This document shows positions 9,523 to 18,693 of a stretch of DNA of 64,000 nucleotides, piece by piece. A program made the translations under genes and the position numbers. Where the stretch lies: positions 258,888-322,887 of the forward strand of contig NZ_KN882168.1 of assembly GCF_000934745.1 (NCBI RefSeq). The letters are read 5' to 3'. The DNA comes from Desulfonatronum thioautotrophicum (GTDB lineage Bacteria > Desulfobacterota > Desulfovibrionia > Desulfovibrionales > Desulfonatronaceae). The notes under the pieces are model-generated. The model was not told the DNA's origin. It did not search any database and was given only the letters and a program-made list of their open reading frames with translations. The number at the start of each line of letters is the position of its first letter. Position 1 is the stretch's first letter.

Positions 9523-9546
9523 TGCCGGGCGCTTTGGCGCCCGGCA
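9523..9546. terminator. Strong GC hairpin downstream of pyc, no T tract
   Basis: TGCCGGGCGC, a TTTG loop, then GCGCCCGGCA give a perfect 10-base stem 57 bases past the pyruvate carboxylase stop. There is no T run on either side, so it may be a weak terminator, a processing or stability hairpin for the pyc message, or a pause site before ppsA. The remainder of 9221-9602 contains no supported gene. Confidence 0.5.
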
Positions 9547-9602
9547 ACATGACCTGGAAATGCCATCCGGATCTCCTTAACCTTCCTGGTCAGCCTTCTT
9601 TA

Positions 9603-12600
9603 TCAGCCTTCTTGGCCATGCTGATGGCCGCATGACGGACAAAAATTCACCTCTTCCAAGAGCGGTAGCGGGAAAGAGCACCCACCACACAATCGCGGCA
9701 AATCGGAAAGTTCAATCAAAAGCTCTCCCTCGCGTACCGGGACCATTTTGCGGTCTTCGTTGTAATTGGCGAACTTGAGTACACGCTTGACCTGGGCATG
9801 CACCGGCGAAAGAATTGATTTCTCTTGTTTCATGACCGAGATGTTGAAAAGTTCCTCGCCCTTCTGGACAACGTCGCCCGGCTTGACATGCATCACCCAG
9901 AGATCACCATTGCACGGTGAGCCAATATGGAACGGGTTGCCGGCATCAGCCAGTTCCATTCCTTCCTGGATTTTACCTGAGGGTTCGGCGACCTTGACTT
10001 GATGGCTGAGAAACTCGGAATCCAGGGAATATCGCACGACACTCATGCCCTGGGAGTCCGGCCGGGAGACATCAAGCACCATCATATTTCGGGGTTTGCC
10101 ATTACTGTCCAGGAACTGTAGCTCCTGCCCTGTATCCAAGCCCTCAAACCAGACATCCAGCGGCAATTGGTTCGGATCGCCGAAACGCTGCCGGAACGCG
10201 ATGGTTTTCAATGCGTCTCCTGGATGGTTCAGGTAGTTGACGAATTCCTCATGGGACGGTTCCCGTTTAATGTGCTCGGCAAGGGTCTTCCGTTCGGATT
10301 CCAGATCCACGTCCGAAATGTTTTCCAGAGGAGATGTTTCCACTCGCTGGGTCAAGGCCTTGCGGTAATCCGGGCCAAAAGCGCTCTCGTAAACCCAATC
10401 CGCTGGAAACCCCAAGGGCAGGCGGCCAAATCTGCCCAGGAGAAGATTCCGGAATGCGTCGTTGCTGTGTATGTAGAGTTCCAATCGAGCCTGCCGGATA
10501 TCGTCGGGAAGTTCCGCTTCTGGAATGGTTGTAACGATTTCGAGGATGTTCAGCATTCTGCGCACGGCCCGCTCTCCACCCTGCTTGTAAGCACCGGTCA
10601 CGGCAAGAAAGGCCGTGTTCCAGGTTACCTGGGACCCGGGGGTCACGTCGTGATACCGGACGATCTTGCGTGTTCCTGCCAGAAATTTAAGCATATAGGG
10701 TAAAAGATGGATGTACCCCTGCTTCATGGCCCCTTCCTGGGAGGAGGATGTTGCCCCACCCGGCATGGCATGATCCACCACGTCGTGGTCGATGCCCTGG
10801 AAGTACGGAGCCGTGTACCGGTCGTAGTAAGGCATGATCTGTTTGAGCACAAAGCCGCAGGTCCGGATCATCTCCTTGTTCAGGTTGGTCTTCAGACCCA
10901 GCTCGTCTTCCAGATAGGCCGCGGTGGACAGCACCTCGCCCTGGCCGTACCAGCGCACCGCAGCACCGATCCCGGTGTCCACAATGTGCGCGCCGGCCTG
11001 GGCAGCTGCACCAACCGCCGGTACGAACAAGCCATCGGTGTAATGCCGGTGGTAATGGACCACCAGTTCCGGGTACTTGTTGCGAATTGTGCCCACCAGC
11101 TCGCGCATGAAGCGTGGAGGGCACACTCCGGCCATGTCTTTCAATCCTAGGGCGAAATGCCGGGTGGCTTTGGTTCGGTCCATGCCGGTAACGCCGGATA
11201 CCATGTCCAGAACCTCTTCCACTACGCCCATGTAGTGCGGTACATCAAACCCCGTGGCCCAGGACAGCGAAATGGCTGGTTCAAAGATGTGCTCCCGGGA
11301 ATTCAGGACCACCTCGGCGAAAGGACGCATGTTTTCGATATGGTTCAAAAAGTCGAAGCAGCGGATCACGTGGTAGTGTTCACAAACCATTTCACCGGTC
11401 AGGCGCATCACATTTTTGGATTGCGGCTTGTAGCCCAGGACGTTGGTGGAGCGGATCAGAATCTGCTTCATGGTCTTGGGCGCGAACTGGTTCCACTCCA
11501 TGGCCTCGGTGAAGGGGTAGGTCATGTTGGCCAGCATGGCCACGTGGTAATGCGCACCGCCGCCGTTCTCCAGGGAGAAAAAGCCGCAATTGTCCAGATA
11601 AGGACCGATAATTCGATCCTCGGCCAACCGAAAACGGTTTCCGCTGTTGGACTGGGTCAGGTCGCGGGTGGTTGTGTCCACGAAATGGACGACTCCGGAA
11701 TCCCGGATATAGTCCAGTAAGGCCAACCGATCGCCTCGGGGATAGGGGGACTGGTGGGACTGGAAATCAATGGACGGCAGCACCGGGGAAAACCGGCCCA
11801 TACGCTTGTCCTGCCGCCCCCGGTACTCCCCGAGCTGGACAAAAGGGTTGTAGCCATGCGCGGATATCTCGGCCACCAGCCGGGAGAGGCGCAATGCCTG
11901 AGGCTCCTTGTCCACGTACGCCAGGAGTTCCGGATTATTGGGGATAAAATTCGTGTCGTAGTCCCCGGAGCGGAAGTTGGGGTGCTGCATGATTTGACGG
12001 TGAAAGGGGATGGTCGTTTTCACTCCACCGACAATGTATTCCCGAAGCGCCCGGCTCATGATGCCCAGAATTTTCTCCCAGTCACGACCATAGGCAATGA
12101 GTAGCGACGCGGCGGAATCGTACTGGGCCGGAAACTCGTATCCGACGGAAACGCAGGAATCCACGCGGATGCCCTGGCTTCCAGGTGAAATATACCGGGT
12201 AATGGTTCCGGAATTTGGCGAAAAATTCTGCTGTGGATCTTCGCAGTTGATGCGGACCTGCATGGCATGGTTGGAGGGCACGGTGGTCTTTTTGGAAAAG
12301 CGCAATTTGGCCCCAAAGGCAATGGCAATCTGCTCCTCCACCAGGTCGATCCCATAACGGCACTCGGTGATGCCGTGCTCCACCTGCAGCCGGGTGTTCA
12401 CCTCGATCAGATACGGGGTCGCATTCTCGTCCAGGAGAAATTCCACCGTGGCCAGCGAGTAATACCCCACATTGGTGGACAATTCGCAGGCATACTTCTT
12501 TAATCGTTCACGAATTTCCGGGGTGAACTTCGACCAAGGCGACGGGGTGATTTCCACCAGTTTCTGGTGATTGCGCTGAACCGTGCAGTCCCGCTCGTCC

Positions 12601-13304
12601 AGGGCGTGGGAATTGCCGTACTGGTCGGCAACGACCTGAATTTCGATATGCCGGACCGAGGTCAACAGTTTTTCCACATACAACCGGGGATTGCCGAAAG
12701 ATGCCTCAGCCAGGGCCGAGGCTTTGGCAAATGCCCGCTCCAGCTGTTCCGGCTCGAACACCTCATAAATACCTCGCCCGCCGCCGCCGCCCTCGGCCTT
12801 GAGCATGATCGGAAACCCCAGGGAATAGGCGATCTCCCGGGCCTCGGCCACGCTCACCGCGCCTTCCGAGCCAGGAACAACCGGAATTCCCAGCCTTTTG
12901 GCCAGCTTTCTGACTTCGACCTTGTTGCCCAGCAAATGCATGGCTTCCGGGGGAGGGCCGATAAAGGTGATACCCGCCGCGGCGCATTTTTCGGGAAAGG
13001 ATTGGTCCTCCGAGGCAAAACCCCATCCCGGATGGATGGCGATCACCCCCCGGGCCTTGGCCTTGCGGATAATCAGATCAATATCCAGATACGCCCTGGG
13101 GTTCTCGCCCAACAGCAACAACTCCTGGGCTCCGGCGGTAAACGGCGCGGTTTTGTCCACATCCGTGGCCGTCATGATCGGTATGGCGTGGAAAACCTCC
13201 TGAATCGAACGGACGATCCGCCGTGCCGGAATGCCCCGGTTCGCGACGAGAATCGGCTTTCCTTCAATTTCCCTGGCTACCTGTTCAAAAGTTTTTGTTG
13301 CCAT
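9603..13304 (-). CDS. pyc: Pyruvate carboxylase with C-terminal zinc-ribbon-like tail
   Basis: A 1,233-residue single-chain biotin enzyme that carboxylates pyruvate to oxaloacetate using ATP and bicarbonate. Residues 1-460 are the biotin carboxylase (glycine loop EGGGGGRG, HIEIQVVAD, LIEVNTRLQVEHG). The carboxyltransferase begins near DTTTRDLTQS and keeps the Lys of LKDMAG and an HYH pair, but is otherwise divergent. The biotin carrier domain has its Lys at 1159 in VMKQEK, where AMKME is more usual. After it come CGGC (1206-1209) and CPSC (1222-1225), a likely zinc ribbon not typical of the family. A modest AGGGTAG site precedes the ATG. The biotin ligase gene lies just upstream on the same strand and ppsA downstream, so carboxylase, its activating enzyme and PEP synthesis form one locus. 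Confidence 0.94.
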   Translation of the reverse strand: MATKTFEQVAREIEGKPILVANRGIPARRIVRSIQEVFHAIPIMTATDVDKTAPFTAGAQELLLLGENPRAYLDIDLIIRKAKARGVIAIHPGWGFASEDQSFPEKCAAAGITFIGPPPEAMHLLGNKVEVRKLAKRLGIPVVPGSEGAVSVAEAREIAYSLGFPIMLKAEGGGGGRGIYEVFEPEQLERAFAKASALAEASFGNPRLYVEKLLTSVRHIEIQVVADQYGNSHALDERDCTVQRNHQKLVEITPSPWSKFTPEIRERLKKYACELSTNVGYYSLATVEFLLDENATPYLIEVNTRLQVEHGITECRYGIDLVEEQIAIAFGAKLRFSKKTTVPSNHAMQVRINCEDPQQNFSPNSGTITRYISPGSQGIRVDSCVSVGYEFPAQYDSAASLLIAYGRDWEKILGIMSRALREYIVGGVKTTIPFHRQIMQHPNFRSGDYDTNFIPNNPELLAYVDKEPQALRLSRLVAEISAHGYNPFVQLGEYRGRQDKRMGRFSPVLPSIDFQSHQSPYPRGDRLALLDYIRDSGVVHFVDTTTRDLTQSNSGNRFRLAEDRIIGPYLDNCGFFSLENGGGAHYHVAMLANMTYPFTEAMEWNQFAPKTMKQILIRSTNVLGYKPQSKNVMRLTGEMVCEHYHVIRCFDFLNHIENMRPFAEVVLNSREHIFEPAISLSWATGFDVPHYMGVVEEVLDMVSGVTGMDRTKATRHFALGLKDMAGVCPPRFMRELVGTIRNKYPELVVHYHRHYTDGLFVPAVGAAAQAGAHIVDTGIGAAVRWYGQGEVLSTAAYLEDELGLKTNLNKEMIRTCGFVLKQIMPYYDRYTAPYFQGIDHDVVDHAMPGGATSSSQEGAMKQGYIHLLPYMLKFLAGTRKIVRYHDVTPGSQVTWNTAFLAVTGAYKQGGERAVRRMLNILEIVTTIPEAELPDDIRQARLELYIHSNDAFRNLLLGRFGRLPLGFPADWVYESAFGPDYRKALTQRVETSPLENISDVDLESERKTLAEHIKREPSHEEFVNYLNHPGDALKTIAFRQRFGDPNQLPLDVWFEGLDTGQELQFLDSNGKPRNMMVLDVSRPDSQGMSVVRYSLDSEFLSHQVKVAEPSGKIQEGMELADAGNPFHIGSPCNGDLWVMHVKPGDVVQKGEELFNISVMKQEKSILSPVHAQVKRVLKFANYNEDRKMVPVREGELLIELSDLPRLCGGCSFPLPLLEEVNFCPSCGHQHGQEG

Positions 13305-13413
13305 AAACTACCCTATAAGTCTTCGGTTTGGCGAAGATCCTTCCAGGAGCGTGATACGTACCACCCGGAATCCTTCACAATGGTGCTGGACAAATGCCCC
13401 CGTTTGCCCACCG

Positions 13414-14442
13414 CTACGAACATATCGCAGGTCGAACGTCTCCGAAGGTAATTCGCTGGATCGATCCTCCCACGGAAAGCATCAGACTGCCGTCCTCGGC
13501 CACTCCAAGAACGATTCCCCGCAAACCATCCGTATCGGCGTCGTGCTCCGTGACGACCACCGGCTGCCCCTTCCAGAGCAGATCCTGAGAAAACGCCTCG
13601 GCAAAATGCGCAGGTTGGAGTACGGGCAAGTGGTCTCTATACCAGGATACGCGGTCAAAAACAAGCTCCTCCCAGCACCTGGCCGGACAGATTCGACCGT
13701 CCATGGAGCCGGCCGGAACCACGGAGCCACCACGAAGCGCCCCGGACTCAGGCACAGCGGCAAGATTCAAGCCCAAGCCAACCATGGTGACCGTTCCCCG
13801 CTGTTCAACAAGAATACCCCCAACTTTTCGACCATGCCACACCAGGTCGTTGGGCCATTTCAACCGAACGTCCCACCCCATCCGTCTCAGAGTTCGGGCC
13901 GTAAGCCAGGCCGGGAGCAGGGCGCTGAATCCGTCCCAAGCCTTGGAAAGCGCTGGTGTTCGCCAGACCACGTGCAGATTCCCGGGCAAGGACTGCCATG
14001 GTCGACGCACCTGCCCTCGGCCGGTCCATTGGGTCACGGCCAACACCGCATCCCCTTCACCGAGCCATCCCCACTCCAGTAGCCTCCAGGCCACATCCAG
14101 TGCGGAAGAGCAGTCCTGGCAGAGATATACGTTTCCAGGCCCGCGCCATTGCGCCGTCCACCCCTGAACAGGCCTTTCCTGCACACCTCCCAAATCACCC
14201 AGGCCACCCAGGTCACCCATACTTGGAATGCACTTTGGAATGTATTGCTGATGAGAATGCGCCCGCCAGGGGGCCCAAAGTGCCGTCGACCGTTCCCAGA
14301 GAGGATGCGCCGCGGCGATGTGCTCGGGGCATACGCCGCGCAACAGCTCCGGTATCTCCTCGGAAAAAAGAAAAACCATCGGGTTCGCGCCGGCGGTTAA
14401 TCGCTGTGGTACCGTTTTCCAGACGGAGTCGGCTTTGTCCAT
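13414..14442 (-). CDS. birA: Biotin--[acetyl-CoA-carboxylase] ligase
   Basis: About 342 residues. It activates biotin to biotinyl-AMP and transfers it to the carrier lysine, here presumably that of pyruvate carboxylase encoded 109 bases downstream. The catalytic core shows TQWTGRGQVRRPWQS, LKWPNDLVW, GRKVGGILVE and GLGLNL, which are the class signatures. The N-terminal 120 residues do not resemble the DNA-binding domain of E. coli BirA, so it is probably a non-regulatory ligase. That region includes a short Gly/Leu/Asp repeat (GDLGGLGDLGG) encoded by three 9-base repeats at 14190-14217. The start at 14442 is favoured by GGAAGG about 9 bases upstream. An in-frame ATG at 14463, one base past the MATE stop codon, is possible. 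Longer in-frame extensions only overlap the MATE gene and look artefactual. Confidence 0.9.
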   Translation of the reverse strand: MDKADSVWKTVPQRLTAGANPMVFLFSEEIPELLRGVCPEHIAAAHPLWERSTALWAPWRAHSHQQYIPKCIPSMGDLGGLGDLGGVQERPVQGWTAQWRGPGNVYLCQDCSSALDVAWRLLEWGWLGEGDAVLAVTQWTGRGQVRRPWQSLPGNLHVVWRTPALSKAWDGFSALLPAWLTARTLRRMGWDVRLKWPNDLVWHGRKVGGILVEQRGTVTMVGLGLNLAAVPESGALRGGSVVPAGSMDGRICPARCWEELVFDRVSWYRDHLPVLQPAHFAEAFSQDLLWKGQPVVVTEHDADTDGLRGIVLGVAEDGSLMLSVGGSIQRITFGDVRPAICS

Positions 14443-14464
14443 GATGGCTGCCCTTCCGCCCATG

Positions 14465-15874
14465 TCAGCGCTGCTTGCGCATGGCAAAGCGCTGCCAATC
14501 CCAGAACTGATAGACATAGGCCACGCAAAGGGCCTGGACGAACATGGAAACAAACATGGCCAGCCAGATCCCGGTGGCCACACCCATAACCAGATGACCC
14601 AGGACAAAGGCCAGCGGGATGCGGACCAGCCAGGCCGAGCCTCCCATGACCAGGGTCTGGTAGATGGTGGCTCCGGCCCCGGTAAACGCTCCTCCAAGGA
14701 TCATGGAGATCAAAAGAAAAGGCATGGCCGCCAGATTGTACCGCAGGTAGTTCACCGCCTCCTCCTGGACCTCCGGGTCCGGGGCCACGAACGCGGCAAT
14801 GGGTTCCAGAAACTGCCAGAGCACGATGGTCAGCAGGCAGATGACCACCAGCCCCTGGCCCATGATTTGGTAGCCCATCCGCTTGGCCTGTTCCGGCTTT
14901 CTGGCACCCAGGTAATGGCCGACCAGGATGCCAGCCGTAAAGTTGAAGGCAAAGCCGGGCAGAAACATCAGCGACTCCACGCGCATGCCCGCGCTCATCC
15001 CAGCCAGGGCCACCACGCTACCGGTGGGCAGACTGGCCGTAATGGAAAACAGGGCGATATATGCCGAATGCCAGACCAGCTGCATCAACCCAGCCGGCCA
15101 GGCGACACGAAACAGATAGGGAAAAGCGCAGCGGATCCATTTCCAGGGGGCGAAACTGCGCCGGACCAACAACCGCCTCCGCCGCAGAATCCAGACGTTA
15201 AAAAGTCCTCCGGCCAGAACCGAACCAAACGTGCTCCAAGCCAGTCCCTTGTACCCCAGCTCGGGGAAACCGAACATCCCGAGACCCAGGGCAAAATCAC
15301 CGAAGGTGTTCAACCCGGCCACAAGAATCATGCCGTACAGGGGGTAGAGAACCAGTTGCTGGGCCCGCAAAATGGCGTTGCCGATAATGAACAGGTAGTA
15401 TGCCGGGAGGACGAGCAAATAAACACTGAGCAGGTAGGTAGTGATGGGCAGCAGACTTTCCGGTACTTGCAGGACACGGATCAGTGCGCTCAGCAACAAA
15501 AATCCGCATATGAGCAAAAGGAGGCCGAAAACCCCGGCGCTTTGCAGGCTCAACCCTACATAGCGCTGCACCCGATGGATCAATCCCGCGCCATACGATT
15601 GACTGATGGCGGCCACGCTCCCATTGCTCACCGCGATGGCCACCACCAGAAAAATAAAAAAGGATTGGCTGACCATGCCCATGCTGGCTTGGACATCCCT
15701 GCTGATCCGTCCGGCAACCCAAACGTCCACGAACCCGATCAGGAAGTGGAAGAGCATCATCAGCACCTGGGGCCACGCCAGCCGCCAGATGGTTTTGGTG
15801 GGAGAGGCCTCGGGATTGAAGACCACCGGTTTTTGCGGCATGGCCGCGGGCACGCTTTTATCCCGGCTCAGCAC
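14465..15874 (-). CDS. MATE family multidrug/cation efflux transporter
   Basis: A 469-residue inner-membrane protein with about twelve hydrophobic helices in two homologous halves, as expected of MATE (NorM/DinF-like) exporters that swap Na+ or H+ for drugs or metabolites. Family-like features are WPQVLMMLFHFLIGFVD near the N-terminus, GAGLI in the first half, and GAFTGAGATIYQT in the second. The reading frame opens at a GTG at 15874 that overlaps the stop region of the thioesterase gene by 7 bases, suggesting translational coupling. An ATG at 15841 is an alternative start. birA follows immediately. The substrate cannot be inferred. Confidence 0.88.
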   Translation of the reverse strand: MLSRDKSVPAAMPQKPVVFNPEASPTKTIWRLAWPQVLMMLFHFLIGFVDVWVAGRISRDVQASMGMVSQSFFIFLVVAIAVSNGSVAAISQSYGAGLIHRVQRYVGLSLQSAGVFGLLLLICGFLLLSALIRVLQVPESLLPITTYLLSVYLLVLPAYYLFIIGNAILRAQQLVLYPLYGMILVAGLNTFGDFALGLGMFGFPELGYKGLAWSTFGSVLAGGLFNVWILRRRRLLVRRSFAPWKWIRCAFPYLFRVAWPAGLMQLVWHSAYIALFSITASLPTGSVVALAGMSAGMRVESLMFLPGFAFNFTAGILVGHYLGARKPEQAKRMGYQIMGQGLVVICLLTIVLWQFLEPIAAFVAPDPEVQEEAVNYLRYNLAAMPFLLISMILGGAFTGAGATIYQTLVMGGSAWLVRIPLAFVLGHLVMGVATGIWLAMFVSMFVQALCVAYVYQFWDWQRFAMRKQR

Positions 15875-16269
15875 TCCAAGAGATCCTTTTTGCGATAGGC
15901 CAGCCCCTGGAATGAAGCCACGAGATTGGTGGACTCATCCCGGACTTCCACCAGATAGCTGGCCATCCGCCCCCCTTGCGACAGTTCCCTGGCTTCGGCA
16001 GTCAGAATACCTGAGGCAACCGGGCGGTGAAAATGGATGCTGGCCTGCACCCCCAAAGCGACCCTGCCGTAGGAGTTGCAGGCTGCGGCAAAGGCCAGAT
16101 CCGCCAAGGCAAAGAGCGTCCCACCGTGGGCCATGCCCAGACTATTGGTGTGCTCATCGGCCAGAGTCATCCTGGCCGTGGCCCTCCCCGGCCCGATATC
16201 CACAACCTCGATCCCCAAAAACCGAGCCAGTCGGTCATTGGCGTTAATGTACCCCTTGACCTTCTCCAC
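15868..16269 (-). CDS. PaaI-type hotdog-fold thioesterase
   Basis: About 133 residues. The segment NSLGMAHGGTLFALAD is the hotdog-fold signature of PaaI/YbgC-like acyl-CoA thioesterases, with HGGTL as the helix-cap motif, followed by the typical strands VALGVQASIHFHRPV and ASYLVEVRDE. It probably hydrolyses a small or aromatic acyl-CoA in the cytoplasm; the substrate is unknown. The GTG at 16269 is chosen because GAGGGAGG lies 4-5 bases upstream and homologues begin close to the KVKGYINANDR segment. An upstream ATG at 16335 would extend into the intergenic repeat. The end overlaps the MATE start. Confidence 0.86.
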   Translation of the reverse strand: MEKVKGYINANDRLARFLGIEVVDIGPGRATARMTLADEHTNSLGMAHGGTLFALADLAFAAACNSYGRVALGVQASIHFHRPVASGILTAEARELSQGGRMASYLVEVRDESTNLVASFQGLAYRKKDLLEC

Positions 16270-16331
16270 GCCCCCTCCCTCATCAAGTGTATCATCCCCG
16301 TTCCTGTCTTCAAACACCCTTCGAACCAATT

Positions 16332-16432
16332 CCAAATCGAAATCGAAATCGTAAAGTTCATATCATCACAGTACGATTGCCTTACCATCTCCGATACCGA
16401 TACCGAATCCGATACCGATTTAGATTTCGACC
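16332..16432. repeat. Hexanucleotide array (CGAAAT / CGATAC), locus A
   Basis: Tandem AAATCG units at 16333-16351 are followed by a short spacer and an array of CGATAC/CGAATC/CGATTT units at 16391-16432. The two arms are partly complementary, so a stem can form. The array lies 63-163 bases upstream of the thioesterase start. Related arrays occur at 31487-31557 and 59372-59439. When read as protein it gives only Ser/Lys/Asp/Thr or Arg/Asn runs, so it is not coding. Confidence 0.85.
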
Positions 16433-16481
16433 CCGAACACCAGGCCCTGAGCATTCTTGCCATGGTGAAACCAAGCCACAA

Positions 16482-17093
16482 TCACACCATCCTCAACACC
16501 ACGAACCCACCGACCAGCAAAACTGTGAACAGCACTGCCAATAGATTAAAATACTTATCAATAAACGTGGTGATCTGTGCACCGAAGCGCCAAATCAACC
16601 AGGCCACCAGGAAGAATCGGGCCGACCGACCGACCAGTGAAGCCAGGATGAAGGGGATCAGGGAAATGTCAAAAGCCCCGCCGGCAATGGTGAAGACCTT
16701 GTAGGGCAAGGGCGTGAAGCCGGCAGTGAAGATGATCCAGAAGTTCCATGTTTCGAACAACTCCTGGACCAGAAAAAATTTCTCCACCGTGAACCCTGGT
16801 ACGGTGTTGAAAAAGAACTGGGCCAGAGCGGTGAACTCCCCACTGAGGGTCCACCAGGAATAATGGCCGATGGCATATCCAAGCAAAGCCCCGGAGACCG
16901 ATGCGATGGAACAGACGGCGGCGAACCGGAAGGCCTTGGCCCGGGCCCCGAGAATCAGGGCGATCAACAGCGGATCCGGAGGGATGGGGAAGAACGATGA
17001 TTCAAAAAACGCCAACACGAAAAGAGCCGCTGCCCCATAGGGAGTCGCGGCCCAGCTCAGTACCCAGTCATACAATCTGCGGACAATGTTCAC
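16482..17093 (-). CDS. YqaA/DedA-type (VTT domain) inner-membrane protein
   Basis: A 203-residue polytopic membrane protein of the SNARE-associated/VTT (DedA) superfamily, closest in layout to YqaA. It has the acidic amphipathic motif ESSFFPIPPDPLL, the GALLGYAIGHY glycine segment, the re-entrant FTPLPYKVFTIAGG and the conserved GRSARFFLVAWLI helix near the C-terminus. DedA-family proteins act in membrane lipid or ion homeostasis and some flip phospholipids; the specific role here is not known. It is followed by 212 bases without genes containing hexamer array A. A CCATGCC/GGCATGG hairpin lies just upstream at about 17113-17131. Confidence 0.88.
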   Translation of the reverse strand: MNIVRRLYDWVLSWAATPYGAAALFVLAFFESSFFPIPPDPLLIALILGARAKAFRFAAVCSIASVSGALLGYAIGHYSWWTLSGEFTALAQFFFNTVPGFTVEKFFLVQELFETWNFWIIFTAGFTPLPYKVFTIAGGAFDISLIPFILASLVGRSARFFLVAWLIWRFGAQITTFIDKYFNLLAVLFTVLLVGGFVVLRMV

Positions 17094-17382
17094 GGTGACC
17101 TATCCCCCAAGCCCATGCCTGTCGGCATGGCGCGTACTGTTTCGGTTGAAGTTGAAAACCCGACACTTCAAAGCCAAAAACAGCTCCCCGTCAAGCAAAA
17201 TGAATGAGCTCCACCATCACTTCGGGTTGGTAATCAGCTGGAGAAATGCGAGAAGTCGTGGATCTGATCGAGAACCAAACATGTATTTATGAGCTTAAAA
17301 TGGCCAATTCGTCCCGAAGCCCTCACCCCGCACTGGCGCAAAATCCTTGCCTTGGGCAAGGGAAGCGGATAACAAGCCGCTG

Positions 17383-18414
17383 ATGCGCGTTCTTCAAGGC
17401 CTTCTGCAGCAAGAGTTGCCCATCATCAACGACCGCTTGGCGCGAGAAACCCGGCAGTTGCCGGACCTGGTCCGCGCCGTGGCGGAGCATGTGCTGTTGG
17501 CTGGGGGCAAACGGTTACGGCCGATGCTGACCATCCTCTTTTTCCGGTGCATGGCCAACCACATTCCCAGCGGTTCAGCACCTTCTCGCCCAGAGACACT
17601 GGATATTTACCCCATGGCCTGTGCCATGGAGTTTCTGCATTCAGCCACCTTGCTGCACGACGATATACTTGACGGCAGCGACCTGCGCCGCGGCCGGACC
17701 ACGGCCCACCTTGTTTTTGGCCGGACGGAAACGATTCTGGCCGGGGACGTCCTCCTGGCCCTGGGCAACCGATTGGTGGCCGAATATGCCGACGCCCGAC
17801 TGAGCTGGCGCGTGGCCGAGGCGATTATGCGCACGGCATCCGGGGAAATTCAGGAACTGGAGTGGATCAAGCATCCCAGCTTGTCCCAGGAGCAATACCT
17901 GGAAATCATCACCGGGAAGACAGCCTACCTCATCCAGGCAGCCTGCCATTGCGGAGCCCTCCTTTCCGGGACGGATAAAGCCGTTCACCAGGCCGCCCTG
18001 GATTTCGGCATCAATCTGGGCATCGCTTTCCAGCTTACGGACGATGCCCTGGACTATTCGTCACAGGCCGCGGTCACCGGCAAACCCATCGGCAATGACC
18101 TGCGGGAAGGGAAACTGACCCTGCCCCTGATCCTCTACACCCAGACCCTGCCGACGGATGAACGCAACGCCCTCATGTCCTGGGTCAACACCCTGGGAGC
18201 GAACGCTGATCCCACCGCCCTCTCCAGCGAGGACAATGACCGCCACACACAAGTCGTCCAGGCGGTGCGTGCGGGCGGTTGCGTGGAACAAACCCGCGCT
18301 CATGCTGCCCAATACGTTGCATTGGCCGAAAAAGCCCTCACATCTCTCCCAGAAGGTCTGGAGCGCACCGCGCTTCAAGAAGCACTCCAACACACCCTGC
18401 ACCGCGAAAAATAG
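17383..18414 (+). CDS. Long-chain all-trans polyprenyl diphosphate synthase
   Basis: About 343 residues, a class of enzyme that extends farnesyl or geranylgeranyl diphosphate with isopentenyl diphosphate to make quinone side chains, here presumably for menaquinone. The first aspartate-rich motif is HDDILDGSDLRRG, the second LTDDALDYSS, and GGKRLRPML provides the substrate-binding Lys/Arg residues. The ATG at 17383 gives the usual N-terminus. A TTG at 17347 in the same frame lacks a ribosome-binding site, and an AAGGGAAG stretch lies somewhat far (about 17 bases) upstream of the ATG. 17094-17382 otherwise holds only a small CCATGCC/GGCATGG hairpin. Chain length cannot be read from sequence alone. 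Confidence 0.9.
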   Translation: MRVLQGLLQQELPIINDRLARETRQLPDLVRAVAEHVLLAGGKRLRPMLTILFFRCMANHIPSGSAPSRPETLDIYPMACAMEFLHSATLLHDDILDGSDLRRGRTTAHLVFGRTETILAGDVLLALGNRLVAEYADARLSWRVAEAIMRTASGEIQELEWIKHPSLSQEQYLEIITGKTAYLIQAACHCGALLSGTDKAVHQAALDFGINLGIAFQLTDDALDYSSQAAVTGKPIGNDLREGKLTLPLILYTQTLPTDERNALMSWVNTLGANADPTALSSEDNDRHTQVVQAVRAGGCVEQTRAHAAQYVALAEKALTSLPEGLERTALQEALQHTLHREK

Positions 18415-18693
18415 CCCCGGCCCGCTTGCGGGGCGCCAATCCACAATGGTCGCCGCCCTTTCTGAAGACGCTTTTTTCTCGAGTCCGACCGAAAACCGCC
18501 CCCTGCCGGATTCCCAAGTATGTCCCCACCAGCGGCACCCGGGGCGAGTTGCGATTATTCATCCACCCCCCCATTGCCATGGTCGATCGACCGCCGAGAA
18601 TATCCGTGGAGAACACCGAACTCGTCGGCTGACCACGCAATACGACAAGGAACCATAATCCCAATGAACCATGATGACGACAGGAGTTTGTCT

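Noticed and set aside
14443-14697. Longer biotin ligase running into the MATE gene
   Set aside because: The extra residues are an out-of-frame reading of the MATE coding sequence, and a good ribosome-binding site supports the start at 14442.
16332-16432. Short open frames over the hexamer array with Ser/Lys/Asp or Arg/Asn runs
   Set aside because: They follow directly from the six-base repeat in every frame; there is no ribosome-binding site and no conservation signal.
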